In this document: in pieces, positions 25,717 through 35,129 of the stretch | Layout of the letters: every line of letters begins with the position of its first letter | How positions within the stretch are numbered: position 1 is the stretch's first letter | The notes under the pieces: model-generated | The model's input: only the letters and a program-made list of their open reading frames with translations | What the model was told of the DNA's origin: nothing | Databases searched by the model: none | Position numbers and translations under genes: made by a program | Assembly (NCBI RefSeq): GCF_001189845.1 | Contig: NZ_LFLZ01000040.1 | Location: 1 to 64,000 of the forward strand | Length of the DNA stretch: 64,000 bases | Direction: 5' to 3' | Source of the DNA: Bradyrhizobium tropiciagri | Lineage (GTDB): Bacteria > Pseudomonadota > Alphaproteobacteria > Rhizobiales > Xanthobacteraceae

Positions 25717-28700
25717 AGCAGCCGATGAAATCGCCGGCCGCGATGCTCGCGCCCGGCCGGGTGCTGACCATCGCCAACGTCGCGGAGGGCGCCGAAGGGC
25801 TGGTGATCTCCGATCTGGCGCGCGCCATCGCCGCGCAGCCGAAGCGGACTGCGGTCAGTCTCGCCGTGGTGTGCCGCGACGGCGCGCGGATGCAGCAGCT
25901 CGCCCGCGCGCTGGAGTTCTTCGCGCCCGATATCGCCGTGATGCAGGTTCCGGCTTGGGACTGCCAGCCCTATGACCGCGTCTCGCCGCATTCAGGCATC
26001 CTGGCGCAACGGCTCACCGCGCTGGCCAAGCTGTCGCGGCTGGCGGGTTCCGACAAGCCGCTGATCGTGCTGACCACGGTGAACGCGGCTGTGCAACGGG
26101 TGCCGGCGCGCGAGCAGGTCGCAGCGCAAGCGCTGTCGGTCGCGCCCGGCAACGTCGTGCCGATGGACTCGGTCGTGGCCTGGCTCGAGCACAATGGCTA
26201 CACCCGCTCGTCCACGGTGCGCGAGCCCGGCGAATATGCCGTGCGCGGCGGCATCCTCGATCTGTTTCCGGCTGGCCTCGACCAGCCGGTACGGTTCGAC
26301 TTCTTCGGCGACAGCCTCGAGTCGATCCGCACCTTCGATGCCGAGACCCAGCGCACGCACCTCGACATGCGCGGGCTCGACCTGGTGCCGGTCTCCGAAT
26401 TCCAGCTTACCACTGAAACCATCCGCCGCTTCCGCATGGGATATGTCGCAGCGTTCGGCGCGCCGGGACGCGACGACCAGCTCTATGAAGCGGTCTCCGA
26501 GGGACGGCGCCATCCCGGCATGGAGCACTGGCTGCCGCTGTTCCAGGAGCGGATGGACACGCTGTTCGATTATCTCGACGGCGCCACGATCGCGATCGAG
26601 CCGCAGGGCGAGGACGCCGCGCGCGAACGCTTCTCGCAGATATCAGACTATTACGATGCGCGGCGCGAGGCGTTGGAGCATCCCGGCAGTGGCGCGATCT
26701 ACAAGCCGTTGCCGCCGGACATGCTGTATCTGACCGAGGCCGAATGGACCAAGCTGCTCGGTGATGTGCCACTGGCGCGGCTGACGCCGTTCGCAGTCCC
26801 CGAAGGCACCGCAGATGTGTTCGACGCCGGCGCGCGGCAGGGGCGCAATTTCGCGCCGGAGCGCGCCGACAGCAACGTCAACGTATTCGAGGCCGTGGTC
26901 GGCCATATCGGCGCGCTGCAGTCGCAACGCAAGAAGGTCATCGTCGCGCTGTGGAGCGAAGGCTCGCGCGACCGCATGGGCGCGATGCTGCGCGACCACA
27001 AGCTGCTCAACACCACCAGCGTCAACACCTGGCGGATCGTGCAGGCGACGCCGCGCAACGAGACCATGCTGGCCGTGCTCGGCATGGAGTCCGGCTTCGA
27101 GACCAGCGAATTCGCCGTCATCAGCGAGCAGGATATCCTCGGCGACCGTCTGGTGCGGCCGCGCAAGGCGAGCCGCAAGCTCGACAATTTCATCTCGGAG
27201 GTGACGAGCCTTGCGACCGGCGATCTGGTTGTTCACGTCGAGCACGGCATCGGCCGCTTCGTCGGCCTGCAGACGCTGGAAGTGTCCGGCGCGCCGCACG
27301 ACTGTCTCGAGCTGCATTATGCGGCCGAGACGAAACTGTTTCTGCCGGTCGAGAACATCGAGCTGCTGTCGCGCTATGGCTCGGACAGCGCCAATGTCGA
27401 GCTCGACCGTCTCGGCGGCGGCGGTTGGCAGGCCCGCAAGGCCAAGCTCAAGAACCGCATCCGTGAGATCGCCGGCGAATTGATCAAGATCGCGGCTGAG
27501 CGGCAGCTGCACGAGGCGCCGAAATTCCCGCTGCAGCGGCACGTCTATGACGAGTTCTGCGCGCGCTTCCCCTATGACGAGACCGAGGACCAGTTGGGGG
27601 CGATCAATTCGACCCTGAAGGACCTCGAGATCGGCCGCCCGATGGACCGGCTGATCTGCGGCGACGTCGGCTTCGGCAAAACCGAGGTGGCATTGCGCGC
27701 CGCGTTCGCCGTGGCGCTGGAAGGCCGGCAGGTCGCGGTCGTGGTGCCGACCACGCTGCTGGCGCGCCAGCATTCGCGCACCTTCACCGAGCGCTTCAAA
27801 GGCTTCCCGGTCAACGTCGCGCAGGCCTCGCGGCTGGTGTCGACCAAGGAGTTGAGCCAGACCAAGAAGGGGCTCGCCGACGGCAACGTCGACATCGTCG
27901 TCGGGACCCATGCGCTGCTCGGCAAGGCGATCAAGTTCAAGGACCTTGGCCTCCTGATCGTCGACGAGGAGCAGCATTTCGGCGTCAGCCACAAGGAGCG
28001 GCTGAAGCAGCTCCGCGCCCAGGTCCACGTGCTGACGCTGTCGGCGACCCCGATCCCGCGCACGCTGCAACTGGCGCTGACTGGCGTCCGCGAGCTCTCG
28101 ATCATCGCATCGCCGCCGGTCGATCGCCTCGCGGTGCGCACCTTCGTCGCGCCGCACGATCCCCTGATGATCCGCGAGGCCCTGCTGCGCGAGCGCTATC
28201 GCGGCGGGCAGGCGTTCTATGTCGTGCCGCGGATCGAGGACCTCGCCGGCGTCAAGGATTTCCTCGACAAGAACGTGCCGGAGATGAAGGTCGCGGTCGC
28301 CCACGGCCAGATGCCGCCGACCGTGATCGAGGACATCATGTCCGCGTTCTACGACGGCAAATACGACATCCTGCTGTCGACCACGATCGTCGAGTCCGGT
28401 CTCGACATCCCGAACGCCAACACGCTGATCGTGCATCGCGCCGACATGTTCGGCCTTGCGCAGCTCTATCAGCTGCGCGGCCGCGTCGGCCGCTCCAAGC
28501 TGCGCGCCTATGCGCTGTTCACGCTGCCGGCGCAGCAGAAGATCACCGCGCAGGCGGAGCGGCGGCTCAAGGTGCTGCAATCGCTGGAGACGCTCGGCGC
28601 GGGCTTCCAGCTCGCCTCGCACGACCTCGACATCCGCGGCGCCGGCAATCTGCTCGGCGAGGAACAGTCCGGCCACATCAAGGAAGTCGGCTTCGAGCTG

Positions 28701-29231
28701 TACCAGTCGATGCTGGAGGAGGCGATCGTCAACCTCAAGGCCGGCGTCGCCGAGCCTGCTGCCGACCGCTGGTCGCCGCAGATCACGATCGGCATGCCGG
28801 TCCTGATCCCCGAAGACTACGTCAACGATCTCAGTGTGCGGCTGTCGCTCTATCGGCGGCTCGCCGATCTCGATACCGACGAGGATATCGACGCCTTCGC
28901 CGCCGAGATGCGCGACCGCTTCGGCGTGCTGCCGGATGAGGTGCGCTATCTGTTCAAGGTGGCCGCGATCAAGGCCTATTGCCGCCGCGCCAATGTCGGC
29001 AAGGTCGATGCCGGTCCGAAGGGCGCCGTGATCGCGTTCCGCGACAACAGCTTTGCGCATCCGGAGCGGCTGGTGACGTTCATCCGCCAGCACGGCCAGG
29101 CCGCCAAGGTGCGGCCGGACATGAAGGTGGTGTTCTTCCAGGAGTGGGATACGCCGGAAGAGCGGCTCGCCGGCACGACAGAGATTTTGCGCCAGCTCGC
29201 CAATCTCGCGGAAAGCAAGAAGGCGGCGTGA
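25713..29231 (+). CDS. mfd: Transcription-repair coupling factor Mfd, 1172 aa
   Basis: Removes stalled RNA polymerase and recruits UvrA. The UvrB-like N-terminal module has EYAVRGGILDLFPAG. The RNA-polymerase-interacting CarD-like domain starts GDLVVHVEHGIGRFVGLQTL. The SF2 translocase has Walker A GDVGFGKTEVALRAAF, the DEEQ box IVDEEQHFGVSHKERLK, SATPIPRTLQLALTG and QLRGRVGRSKLRAYA. The C-terminal TRCF domain follows. Full family length. Coupled to sdhE. Confidence 0.98.
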   Translation: MKQPMKSPAAMLAPGRVLTIANVAEGAEGLVISDLARAIAAQPKRTAVSLAVVCRDGARMQQLARALEFFAPDIAVMQVPAWDCQPYDRVSPHSGILAQRLTALAKLSRLAGSDKPLIVLTTVNAAVQRVPAREQVAAQALSVAPGNVVPMDSVVAWLEHNGYTRSSTVREPGEYAVRGGILDLFPAGLDQPVRFDFFGDSLESIRTFDAETQRTHLDMRGLDLVPVSEFQLTTETIRRFRMGYVAAFGAPGRDDQLYEAVSEGRRHPGMEHWLPLFQERMDTLFDYLDGATIAIEPQGEDAARERFSQISDYYDARREALEHPGSGAIYKPLPPDMLYLTEAEWTKLLGDVPLARLTPFAVPEGTADVFDAGARQGRNFAPERADSNVNVFEAVVGHIGALQSQRKKVIVALWSEGSRDRMGAMLRDHKLLNTTSVNTWRIVQATPRNETMLAVLGMESGFETSEFAVISEQDILGDRLVRPRKASRKLDNFISEVTSLATGDLVVHVEHGIGRFVGLQTLEVSGAPHDCLELHYAAETKLFLPVENIELLSRYGSDSANVELDRLGGGGWQARKAKLKNRIREIAGELIKIAAERQLHEAPKFPLQRHVYDEFCARFPYDETEDQLGAINSTLKDLEIGRPMDRLICGDVGFGKTEVALRAAFAVALEGRQVAVVVPTTLLARQHSRTFTERFKGFPVNVAQASRLVSTKELSQTKKGLADGNVDIVVGTHALLGKAIKFKDLGLLIVDEEQHFGVSHKERLKQLRAQVHVLTLSATPIPRTLQLALTGVRELSIIASPPVDRLAVRTFVAPHDPLMIREALLRERYRGGQAFYVVPRIEDLAGVKDFLDKNVPEMKVAVAHGQMPPTVIEDIMSAFYDGKYDILLSTTIVESGLDIPNANTLIVHRADMFGLAQLYQLRGRVGRSKLRAYALFTLPAQQKITAQAERRLKVLQSLETLGAGFQLASHDLDIRGAGNLLGEEQSGHIKEVGFELYQSMLEEAIVNLKAGVAEPAADRWSPQITIGMPVLIPEDYVNDLSVRLSLYRRLADLDTDEDIDAFAAEMRDRFGVLPDEVRYLFKVAAIKAYCRRANVGKVDAGPKGAVIAFRDNSFAHPERLVTFIRQHGQAAKVRPDMKVVFFQEWDTPEERLAGTTEILRQLANLAESKKAA

Positions 29232-29492
29232 GACCTCGCTCGCGACGCTTGCCGGGTCGGCTCACGCTCTGACGCGGGTGTGCGCAGATCACACTTCGCT
29301 TGCTGGTCTTGTGGTGAGTGAACTGCACGATGCTGTGCGCGGTTCCGTGCACAGGCAGCGGTCATCTTCAAGCGCCTTTGGTTTCAACACAACGTCGTGT
29401 TGGATCAGGGTTTTGACTGGCAGGGGTGTTGCCGGTATGATTTGCATCTCAAGGTCGTTCGCAGTCGGTACCGAAAGCCGTAAGCAAGCACG

Positions 29493-31223
29493 ATGCATCA
29501 ACTCCGTTGCCGGTTGCTTTTCATCGGGCTTTGCCTTGCGTTGACCGTTTTGCCGATCGAGGCTTTCGCTGGTACGCGCCTGGCGCTGGTGCTCGGCAAC
29601 AGCAAGTATCGGGCCGTTCCCGCCCTCGGCAATCCCGCCAATGATGCAGCCGATCTCGCGACGGCTTTGCGCGGCATGGGCTTCGACGTGATCGAAGCGC
29701 GTGACGGGACCCGCGACGCCATGGCTAACGCGGTACGCGATTTTTCCACGCGGCTGAGCGGTGCCGACGTCGCGCTGTTCTTCTACGCAGGTCACGGCCT
29801 GCAGATGAACGGTGAAAACTATCTGGTCCCAGTCGACGCGAAGATCGAAACGCCGGCGGATGTGCGCTTCAACACCGTGAACCTGACCGACATCCAGCAG
29901 GAGATGGAGGGGACGGGGCGGGCCAACATCATCATCCTCGACGCCTGCCGCAACAATCCCTTTCTGGAGAAGCTCGCGCGCGGTAGCCGCGCGGCGCCCA
30001 GTCGCGGGCTCGGCCGCGTCGACGCCAGCGGGCAGGGGTCGCTGATCGTCTATTCGACGCAGCCGAACAATGTTGCTCTCGACGGTGCCGGGCGAAATTC
30101 GCCATTCACATCAGCGCTCCTGAAACATATCGCGACACCCGGCATCGAAGTGCGGCAGATGCTGTCCAGGGTTCGCGGCGACGTGCTCGCGGCAACCGAT
30201 CAGAAGCAGACGCCCTGGGACAGTTCCTCGCTGGTCGGCGACGTCTATCTGGCGGCTCCGCCGGCCCAGGTCGGCGGCGGCTCACCGCCCTCGACGTCGA
30301 CGCAACCGACTAATGCGTCTCAAGCGGCAGCGGGCGGCGTGGAGCAGGTGGCCGCAGCTGCGCCGCAGGCGACGCCACCAGCTGCCGCAGATCGCGTCAC
30401 ATCCCCAACGCCGCAGGGTGGCGCCGGCGGCCCCGACAGCGAATGCGAGCGCGCGGCCGCGCCTGCGCCGCCGTTCGCCAGCCCTGATCAATTGAAGATC
30501 GAGAACACGCATGATTTTGCGGCCGCGGTCCCGATCTGCGAGGCGGCGGTGCGCGCCAATCCCGATCAGCCACGCTTCGAATTCCTGCTCGGCCTCGCCT
30601 ACGGCGGAACGAAAAACTACCTGGCGGCGCAACGCTATCTGACCAAAGCTGCCGACGCCGGTTACGCACCGGCGCAAGGCAAGCTCGGGGTCTATTTTGC
30701 GACGGGGCGCGGGGTCGTCAAAGACATGCCGCGGGCGTTCGAGCTGTTCAGCAAGGCGGCCGCAGCGGGAGAGCCGGGCGCGATCAGCAATCTCGGCGCG
30801 ATGTATTCCAACGGGAATTTCGTCAAGAAGGACGAGGCGAGAGCACTCGAGCTCTATCAGAAGGCAATCGAGGCGGGTAATCCTTTCGCCCTCGCCCAGA
30901 CCGGCTTGATGTACTTTTACGGCAAGGGAACGCCGCGCGACTACGCTACGGCTGCGCAATATTTTCAGCAGGCGGCCGATCTCAACGACGGATTTTCTCT
31001 CAAATACCTTGCCGTCATGCAGGAGCGGGGATTGCTCGGCGCGCCCGATGCCGCCAAGGCCGCCGAGCTGCGGCGCAGGGCTGTCCAGGTCGATCCGGGG
31101 AGCCAGGGCCCAAACGTACCAAAGCAGCTGAATACGACCGGGCCGCGACGCTCGTCCAGCGGCCATCACGTCCGCAGAATCTACTACTACCGCTTCGTTG
31201 GCTGCAGATGGGCCTGGTGCTGA
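29493..31223 (+). CDS. Secreted caspase-like (peptidase C14) protein with Sel1 repeats, 576 aa
   Basis: Signal peptide 1-26 (CLALTVLPIEAFAG). The caspase-like p20 domain (about 28-255) keeps the dyad: His101 in ALFFYAGHGLQMNGENYLVP and Cys152 in IIILDACRNNPF. An Ala/Pro/Ser-rich linker (about 255-325) precedes four or so Sel1-type repeats (about 345-525; TKAADAGYAPAQGKLGVYFA, FSKAAAAGEPGAISNLGAMY). The C-terminal tail is basic and Tyr-rich. It is predicted periplasmic or exported. The orthocaspase-type specificity would be for Arg/Lys, but the substrate is unknown. Confidence 0.88.
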   Translation: MHQLRCRLLFIGLCLALTVLPIEAFAGTRLALVLGNSKYRAVPALGNPANDAADLATALRGMGFDVIEARDGTRDAMANAVRDFSTRLSGADVALFFYAGHGLQMNGENYLVPVDAKIETPADVRFNTVNLTDIQQEMEGTGRANIIILDACRNNPFLEKLARGSRAAPSRGLGRVDASGQGSLIVYSTQPNNVALDGAGRNSPFTSALLKHIATPGIEVRQMLSRVRGDVLAATDQKQTPWDSSSLVGDVYLAAPPAQVGGGSPPSTSTQPTNASQAAAGGVEQVAAAAPQATPPAAADRVTSPTPQGGAGGPDSECERAAAPAPPFASPDQLKIENTHDFAAAVPICEAAVRANPDQPRFEFLLGLAYGGTKNYLAAQRYLTKAADAGYAPAQGKLGVYFATGRGVVKDMPRAFELFSKAAAAGEPGAISNLGAMYSNGNFVKKDEARALELYQKAIEAGNPFALAQTGLMYFYGKGTPRDYATAAQYFQQAADLNDGFSLKYLAVMQERGLLGAPDAAKAAELRRRAVQVDPGSQGPNVPKQLNTTGPRRSSSGHHVRRIYYYRFVGCRWAWC

Positions 31224-31716
31224 AAAGCGAAACGATCTTTCGCTTCGCGGATGCGTCGACCGCATCGTTGCCCGGACAAGCCCGGCCATGACGGCTCAGA
31301 AACATCTGTTCATCCTCAGAAACATTTCTTCGCGCAGGTGGATTCGACTCAGAGTGAACCGAAGATCCGAGGCGGGCGCGACGGTTCCACAATGTGAACA
31401 ACGGGCGGGAAACGTTGAACTTTAGGCCAACTGGATCTTGACGACTTTTCGACGAATCGTAAGCTGATCGTGTTTTTAGTTCAGACCGGGTTTTATATTT
31501 TGGATGACGTAGCAACTTGAATCTGGTTCGCGTCTCGCCCGCATTTCAACTGCTCTCCAAAGCTCAGTGATCAAGAGCTCGCGCCAAGTGGATTGGCGAG
31601 GGCTTGCGGGCGTTTGATTCCGCTGTCGGCAGGCCATCGGCCAGGCTCGGCCGCGGGTCGAATTGTCGGACAGACTTATTGGATTTCGTTGAAGTCTTTT
31701 TTCGGGGGAGGGGTCT
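31224..31716. other. 493-base gap between genes, with a partial dispersed repeat
   Basis: No gene is supported here. At 31262-31292 lies GCCCGGACAAGCCCGGCCAT, one arm of a common Bradyrhizobium intergenic repeat. Just upstream are short inverted repeats (AAGCGAA/TTCGCTT near 31226-31246 and GATGCG/CGCATC around GTCGAC near 31250-31266). The right half (31430-31700) is visibly richer in A and T than the surroundings. The last 15 bases hold a strong GGGGGAGGGG Shine-Dalgarno for the next gene. Confidence 0.5.
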
Positions 31717-32076
31717 ATGGGTGTGAACGTTGGCAGCGGTAGCAGCGTTTCTGTGTCCGATACGCAAAGCGGCAACACAGTCCAGGACGGCGGCACGCTC
31801 TACGTGCTGAATGGCGGGTACATCAGCAATACCCTCGATGTCGGCACCGTCGTTGTTTCCTCCGGCGGCACCGATGTCGGCGACACCGTATCCTACGATT
31901 CAAATGGTGCCGCGCAGTTGTATGTTCTCGGCACCGTCATCAGCGCCGTGATCGACGGCGGCAACGCGATCCTCGGCTTCAGTTATGTCCCTTCATACAC
32001 GACCGGAGTTGGCACCGCGATCGACACCACGCCGGCGACACGGGTCAGCCAGCTGGCGCAGCCGCAGCACGCGTGA
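31717..32076 (+). CDS. Miniature AIDA/strand-loop-strand repeat protein, 119 aa
   Basis: Gly/Val/Thr/Ser-rich protein whose residues about 10-90 follow the AIDA-type autotransporter passenger pattern (SGNTVQDGGTLYVLNGG, LDVGTVVVSSGGTDVGDTV, LGTVISAVIDGGNAILGF). Members normally carry many such repeats plus a beta-barrel; this one has about three, with no signal peptide and no translocator. It starts behind a strong Shine-Dalgarno and may be a truncated remnant or a short free-standing protein. The surrounding DNA is A/T-richer than the genome norm. Confidence 0.6.
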   Translation: MGVNVGSGSSVSVSDTQSGNTVQDGGTLYVLNGGYISNTLDVGTVVVSSGGTDVGDTVSYDSNGAAQLYVLGTVISAVIDGGNAILGFSYVPSYTTGVGTAIDTTPATRVSQLAQPQHA

Positions 32077-32179
32077 GGGCGCGAAGGATAGGCATGCGGA
32101 GCCGCCGAGATGAGGTGCCTTCGCCTGCCGGGCGATGCCCGGCAGCGATCGCAGCAACCGACAAGCGGCAAAGAGCTTG

Positions 32180-33406
32180 CTACGACGCCGCGCGCTCCGG
32201 TGCTGCGAACAGGCGTCCCAGCAGCGACTGAGCGGAATCACTGGGGAGTAGCGTTGCGACGCTGACGGCGGGCTCGGCCCTGACGTCGCGGCGGCCGTTC
32301 TGGGTGTGGCGCATCACGCTTGACAATCGCCGCGTGATCGCCTGCGCGTTGCGCAGGTCGGTGCCGGCGAACGCCACGACCAGCGAGCGGTCGTCATACA
32401 CGGCGCCGAAATCGGCCTGGCGCATCAGCCGGCTGATGATCCGCGCGCCGTCGAATTGCGCGCGCGGTTGCGCGTTGTCGAAGGTGAAGCGGGCCACCGA
32501 GAGCGCGCCGCCGCGCTCGGCGGTGTGGTAGACGGCGGTCGCGAAGTCGCGTTCGAACGCGGCCTTGGTGAGCAGGCCGGTGCGGGGATCGATCAGGCCC
32601 TTGGCGTCGATCGCCTTGAGCATGCGGCCGAGCCGCGCTTCGAAGGCATGCTGCCGGATCATCGGCAATGCCATGTCGGCAACACGGGTCGGCCCGGCGG
32701 TGACGATCTCGAGGTTGGGCAACTCGTAGCGCGGCGTCAGGTCCCTGGATGCGACGATCACGGGCAACGGACGGAAGCGAACATCCTCGGTTAGCACCGT
32801 CAGGAACGCATCCATCACGCGCGGCGTGAATCCCTCCGCCAGCACGATGCCGTCGATGTCGCGATTGGAGAGATGCTTGGCGGCCGCCTCGATGCTCAGC
32901 GCGCCAACCACGCCGGCGCGTTCGCCGAGCGCGACCGACAGCGCCGGGTAGGCGCCGCCACGGCCGATCAGCAGCGCCGTGGCCTCTCCGACCGGATCGA
33001 TATCGGACATTGCGATCGGCGCCGGAGGCACCAGGCGGCGCATCACGGTCGCGTGCAGCGCGCGAACCCGTAAGGACGCGTTGAGCCGGGCCACCAGGCG
33101 ATCCGGCATGCCCTTGTGCTGGAAGAACGCGATCACGGTGTCGGGCAGGGTGGTCGCGGGATCGACCGCGATTAGCGGCAGATAGGGCGCGCGGGCAGCG
33201 GCGCGCTTGGCCAGGCCCGACAGGGTGATGAAGTCGACGCCCTCGGCGGCCGCGATGATCGCTGCCGGCTTGATCTGCTCGATGGCGCGCCCGACCTCGC
33301 TCCAGTCGGTGATGACGACCGGAAACAGCTTGGTCTCATCGAGGACCGCGGCAAACGGCGGCTTTGCCGACGCCGAGACGATGAGGACCGGACCTTGTTG
33401 AGACAT
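32180..33406 (-). CDS. Degenerate GGDEF-domain protein, 408 aa
   Basis: The N-terminal about 120 residues (MSQQGPVLIVSASAKPPFAA) resemble a receiver-like fold, followed by a second alpha/beta region (to about 250). The C-terminal domain begins with the diguanylate-cyclase lead-in IDPRTGLLTKAAFERDFATA (about 272). At the place of GG[DE]EF it reads YDDRS (about 337-341) in DFGAVYDDRSLVVAFAG. The catalytic loop is lost, so it should not make c-di-GMP but may bind nucleotide or a partner. An in-frame Met six residues upstream is possible. It sits 106 bases downstream of the ANL-type gene on the same strand. Confidence 0.8.
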   Translation of the reverse strand: MSQQGPVLIVSASAKPPFAAVLDETKLFPVVITDWSEVGRAIEQIKPAAIIAAAEGVDFITLSGLAKRAAARAPYLPLIAVDPATTLPDTVIAFFQHKGMPDRLVARLNASLRVRALHATVMRRLVPPAPIAMSDIDPVGEATALLIGRGGAYPALSVALGERAGVVGALSIEAAAKHLSNRDIDGIVLAEGFTPRVMDAFLTVLTEDVRFRPLPVIVASRDLTPRYELPNLEIVTAGPTRVADMALPMIRQHAFEARLGRMLKAIDAKGLIDPRTGLLTKAAFERDFATAVYHTAERGGALSVARFTFDNAQPRAQFDGARIISRLMRQADFGAVYDDRSLVVAFAGTDLRNAQAITRRLSSVMRHTQNGRRDVRAEPAVSVATLLPSDSAQSLLGRLFAAPERAAS

Positions 33407-33512
33407 TCGAACGCTCGAAACCAATGCTTAAGAACAGCAACGGCTGCGATGCTAGTTGGCATGGCTTAATGCGGCGTCAACACAATGCTAAGACTAACAC
33501 AATGATAAGATT

Positions 33513-35066
33513 TTAAGGCGTTCCGGTGCCGTTACGGTCGCGAAATGCCTCGACCATCAATGGGTTAAGCCCAAGTTCTGTCAGGGCGTCGCGGGCCCGC
33601 GCATTGTCCTGCGCCCGTCCCGCGAGCCGGTGGCCGCTGAGGCGGTCCGGCAATGCCGTCAACAACGCGCCCTGGCCGAGCCGGCGCGACCATTCCTGCA
33701 ACTCCTGGGCAAGGAAGCGGTAGCCGCCGACCGTCATGACCCCCGACGGCGGGGCCGTGACGTTGACGGCGCCGGTCACGCGGTCGAGCCGGGCGGCGTA
33801 TTCAGTGTCGACGTAGTCGCGCGGCGGCGGCGCGATCAGGCTGTCGCCCGGAGGTGGCGGCGGCGCGTAGGCCGCGACCGGCACCATGGGGCCGCGCAGG
33901 CCGAGCGTGCCCTTCGGGGTCAGCAGGATCTCGCCGGCGATCGATGCGCCGGGGGCTTCGCGCGGCGCGCTGTGCGGGCCGGGCTTGATCGGGGCCGGCG
34001 ATCCGTCCTCGGCAGTGCGGCGGGCGCCGAACAGCCCGGCCTCGCCGAACAGGTAGACGTCGGTCATGGTCACCCGCCGCGAGGTCCAGTGCGCACTGGA
34101 GGCAACCTGCTCCGGCGTCCGCCACAGGCCGATCACGTTGCGCAGGGTGGGCAGCCGCTCCGAGAGGCCTTGCTCGTCAAGCCGCAGTGCGAGCTGCGCC
34201 GGCGCGATCAACGTGTCGCAGGCGTGATCGTTGAACTGGGCTTCGAACGTCTCCTCGTCGAACGGGTGATGCATGACGAGCGTTCCGCCCGACAGCAACC
34301 AGGTCACCAGCGACGCGCAGATGCCGGCAAACGACATCGGCGCGAACGCCGACATGATGGTCGCGCCTTGCGGCAGGTCGCTCTCCAGCGACATCGCGAG
34401 CCCGCCGGCGATCAGGCCGAAATGCGCGCGCGGCACCGGACGGAAGCCGTCGCTGGTGACGTCGAAGGAGATCAGCGCCGGCTTGCGGCCGTCCTCGATC
34501 ATGCGGCGTGTGGTCCGGGAGTCCTGCAGGATCGCCTCGTCGAGCGACGACATGCCTTCGGGCAGATCGGAGCCGAAGCCGCAGACGTGGCGGATCGAGA
34601 AGGCCTCCGCCGCGGCGTTCATGGCGATGTCGGCGTAGGAGACGCCGTCGATCTTGCTGCAAGTCACGATCGCCCGTGCCGCGGTGCGGTTGAGGACGGA
34701 CGACAGCTCGGCCTGCCGCCACAGCAGCGGCATCGGCACCACCACGAGGCCGACCCGATGCGCGGCGAGCACCGTCAGGGCGAACTCGATCGTTGAGGGC
34801 AGCTGAACCGCGATCACCGTATTGGCCGGCAATCCGATCTCGACGAAATGGGCCGCGATCGCCGAGATCGCGCGATCGGCCTGCGCATAGGTCAGGCGCT
34901 TGCGGGTCTGACCGGTGATGCGCTGCTTGTTGAGCGGATCGACCAGCGCCAGCGCCTCCGGCTGCCGCGCCAGGGTGCGCTTGAACAGCGTATCGAGCGT
35001 GGGCGAGGTGATCGACTGGTTCACAGGTTCAACGTCGGTTGCATCGCTTCGATCGGACCAGGTCAT
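33513..35066 (-). CDS. Degenerate acyl-CoA synthetase-like (ANL superfamily) protein, 517 aa
   Basis: Overall ANL fold: N-terminal LTYAQADRAISAIAAHFVEI, VIAVQLPSTIEFALTVLAAH, and the adenylating core around SAFAPMSFAGICASLVTWLL. Key motifs are altered. The Thr/Ser/Gly-rich P-loop (normally like TSGTTGxPK) reads FDVTSDGFRPVPRAHF, and the YGxTE position reads LFGEAGLFG. The C-terminal hinge region is Pro-rich and poorly conserved. ATP-dependent activation is doubtful, so it may bind an acyl or aryl acid without turnover. It lies 52 bases downstream of the binding-protein gene. Confidence 0.8.
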   Translation of the reverse strand: MTWSDRSDATDVEPVNQSITSPTLDTLFKRTLARQPEALALVDPLNKQRITGQTRKRLTYAQADRAISAIAAHFVEIGLPANTVIAVQLPSTIEFALTVLAAHRVGLVVVPMPLLWRQAELSSVLNRTAARAIVTCSKIDGVSYADIAMNAAAEAFSIRHVCGFGSDLPEGMSSLDEAILQDSRTTRRMIEDGRKPALISFDVTSDGFRPVPRAHFGLIAGGLAMSLESDLPQGATIMSAFAPMSFAGICASLVTWLLSGGTLVMHHPFDEETFEAQFNDHACDTLIAPAQLALRLDEQGLSERLPTLRNVIGLWRTPEQVASSAHWTSRRVTMTDVYLFGEAGLFGARRTAEDGSPAPIKPGPHSAPREAPGASIAGEILLTPKGTLGLRGPMVPVAAYAPPPPPGDSLIAPPPRDYVDTEYAARLDRVTGAVNVTAPPSGVMTVGGYRFLAQELQEWSRRLGQGALLTALPDRLSGHRLAGRAQDNARARDALTELGLNPLMVEAFRDRNGTGTP

Positions 35067-35081
35067 GCCGCGTCGGTCCGC

Positions 35082-35129
35082 ATCACCTGGAAAATTACTT
35101 GGCGGATCACTTGGCAGATCACTTTGATG
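35082..35129. repeat. Four tandem 12-bp units at a gene junction
   Basis: Four 12-bp units of the pattern ATCACTTGGCRG fill 35082-35129, between the stop of the binding-protein gene and the start of the ANL-like gene. Because the unit is a multiple of three, the minus-strand reading frame of the binding protein meets a stop codon in every unit (TGA, TGA, TAA, TGA), including its own stop at 35119-35121. Confidence 0.8.

Noticed and set aside
26643..29093. 816-codon open frame opposite mfd
   Set aside because: Same antisense effect. The + strand has all Mfd helicase motifs in frame.
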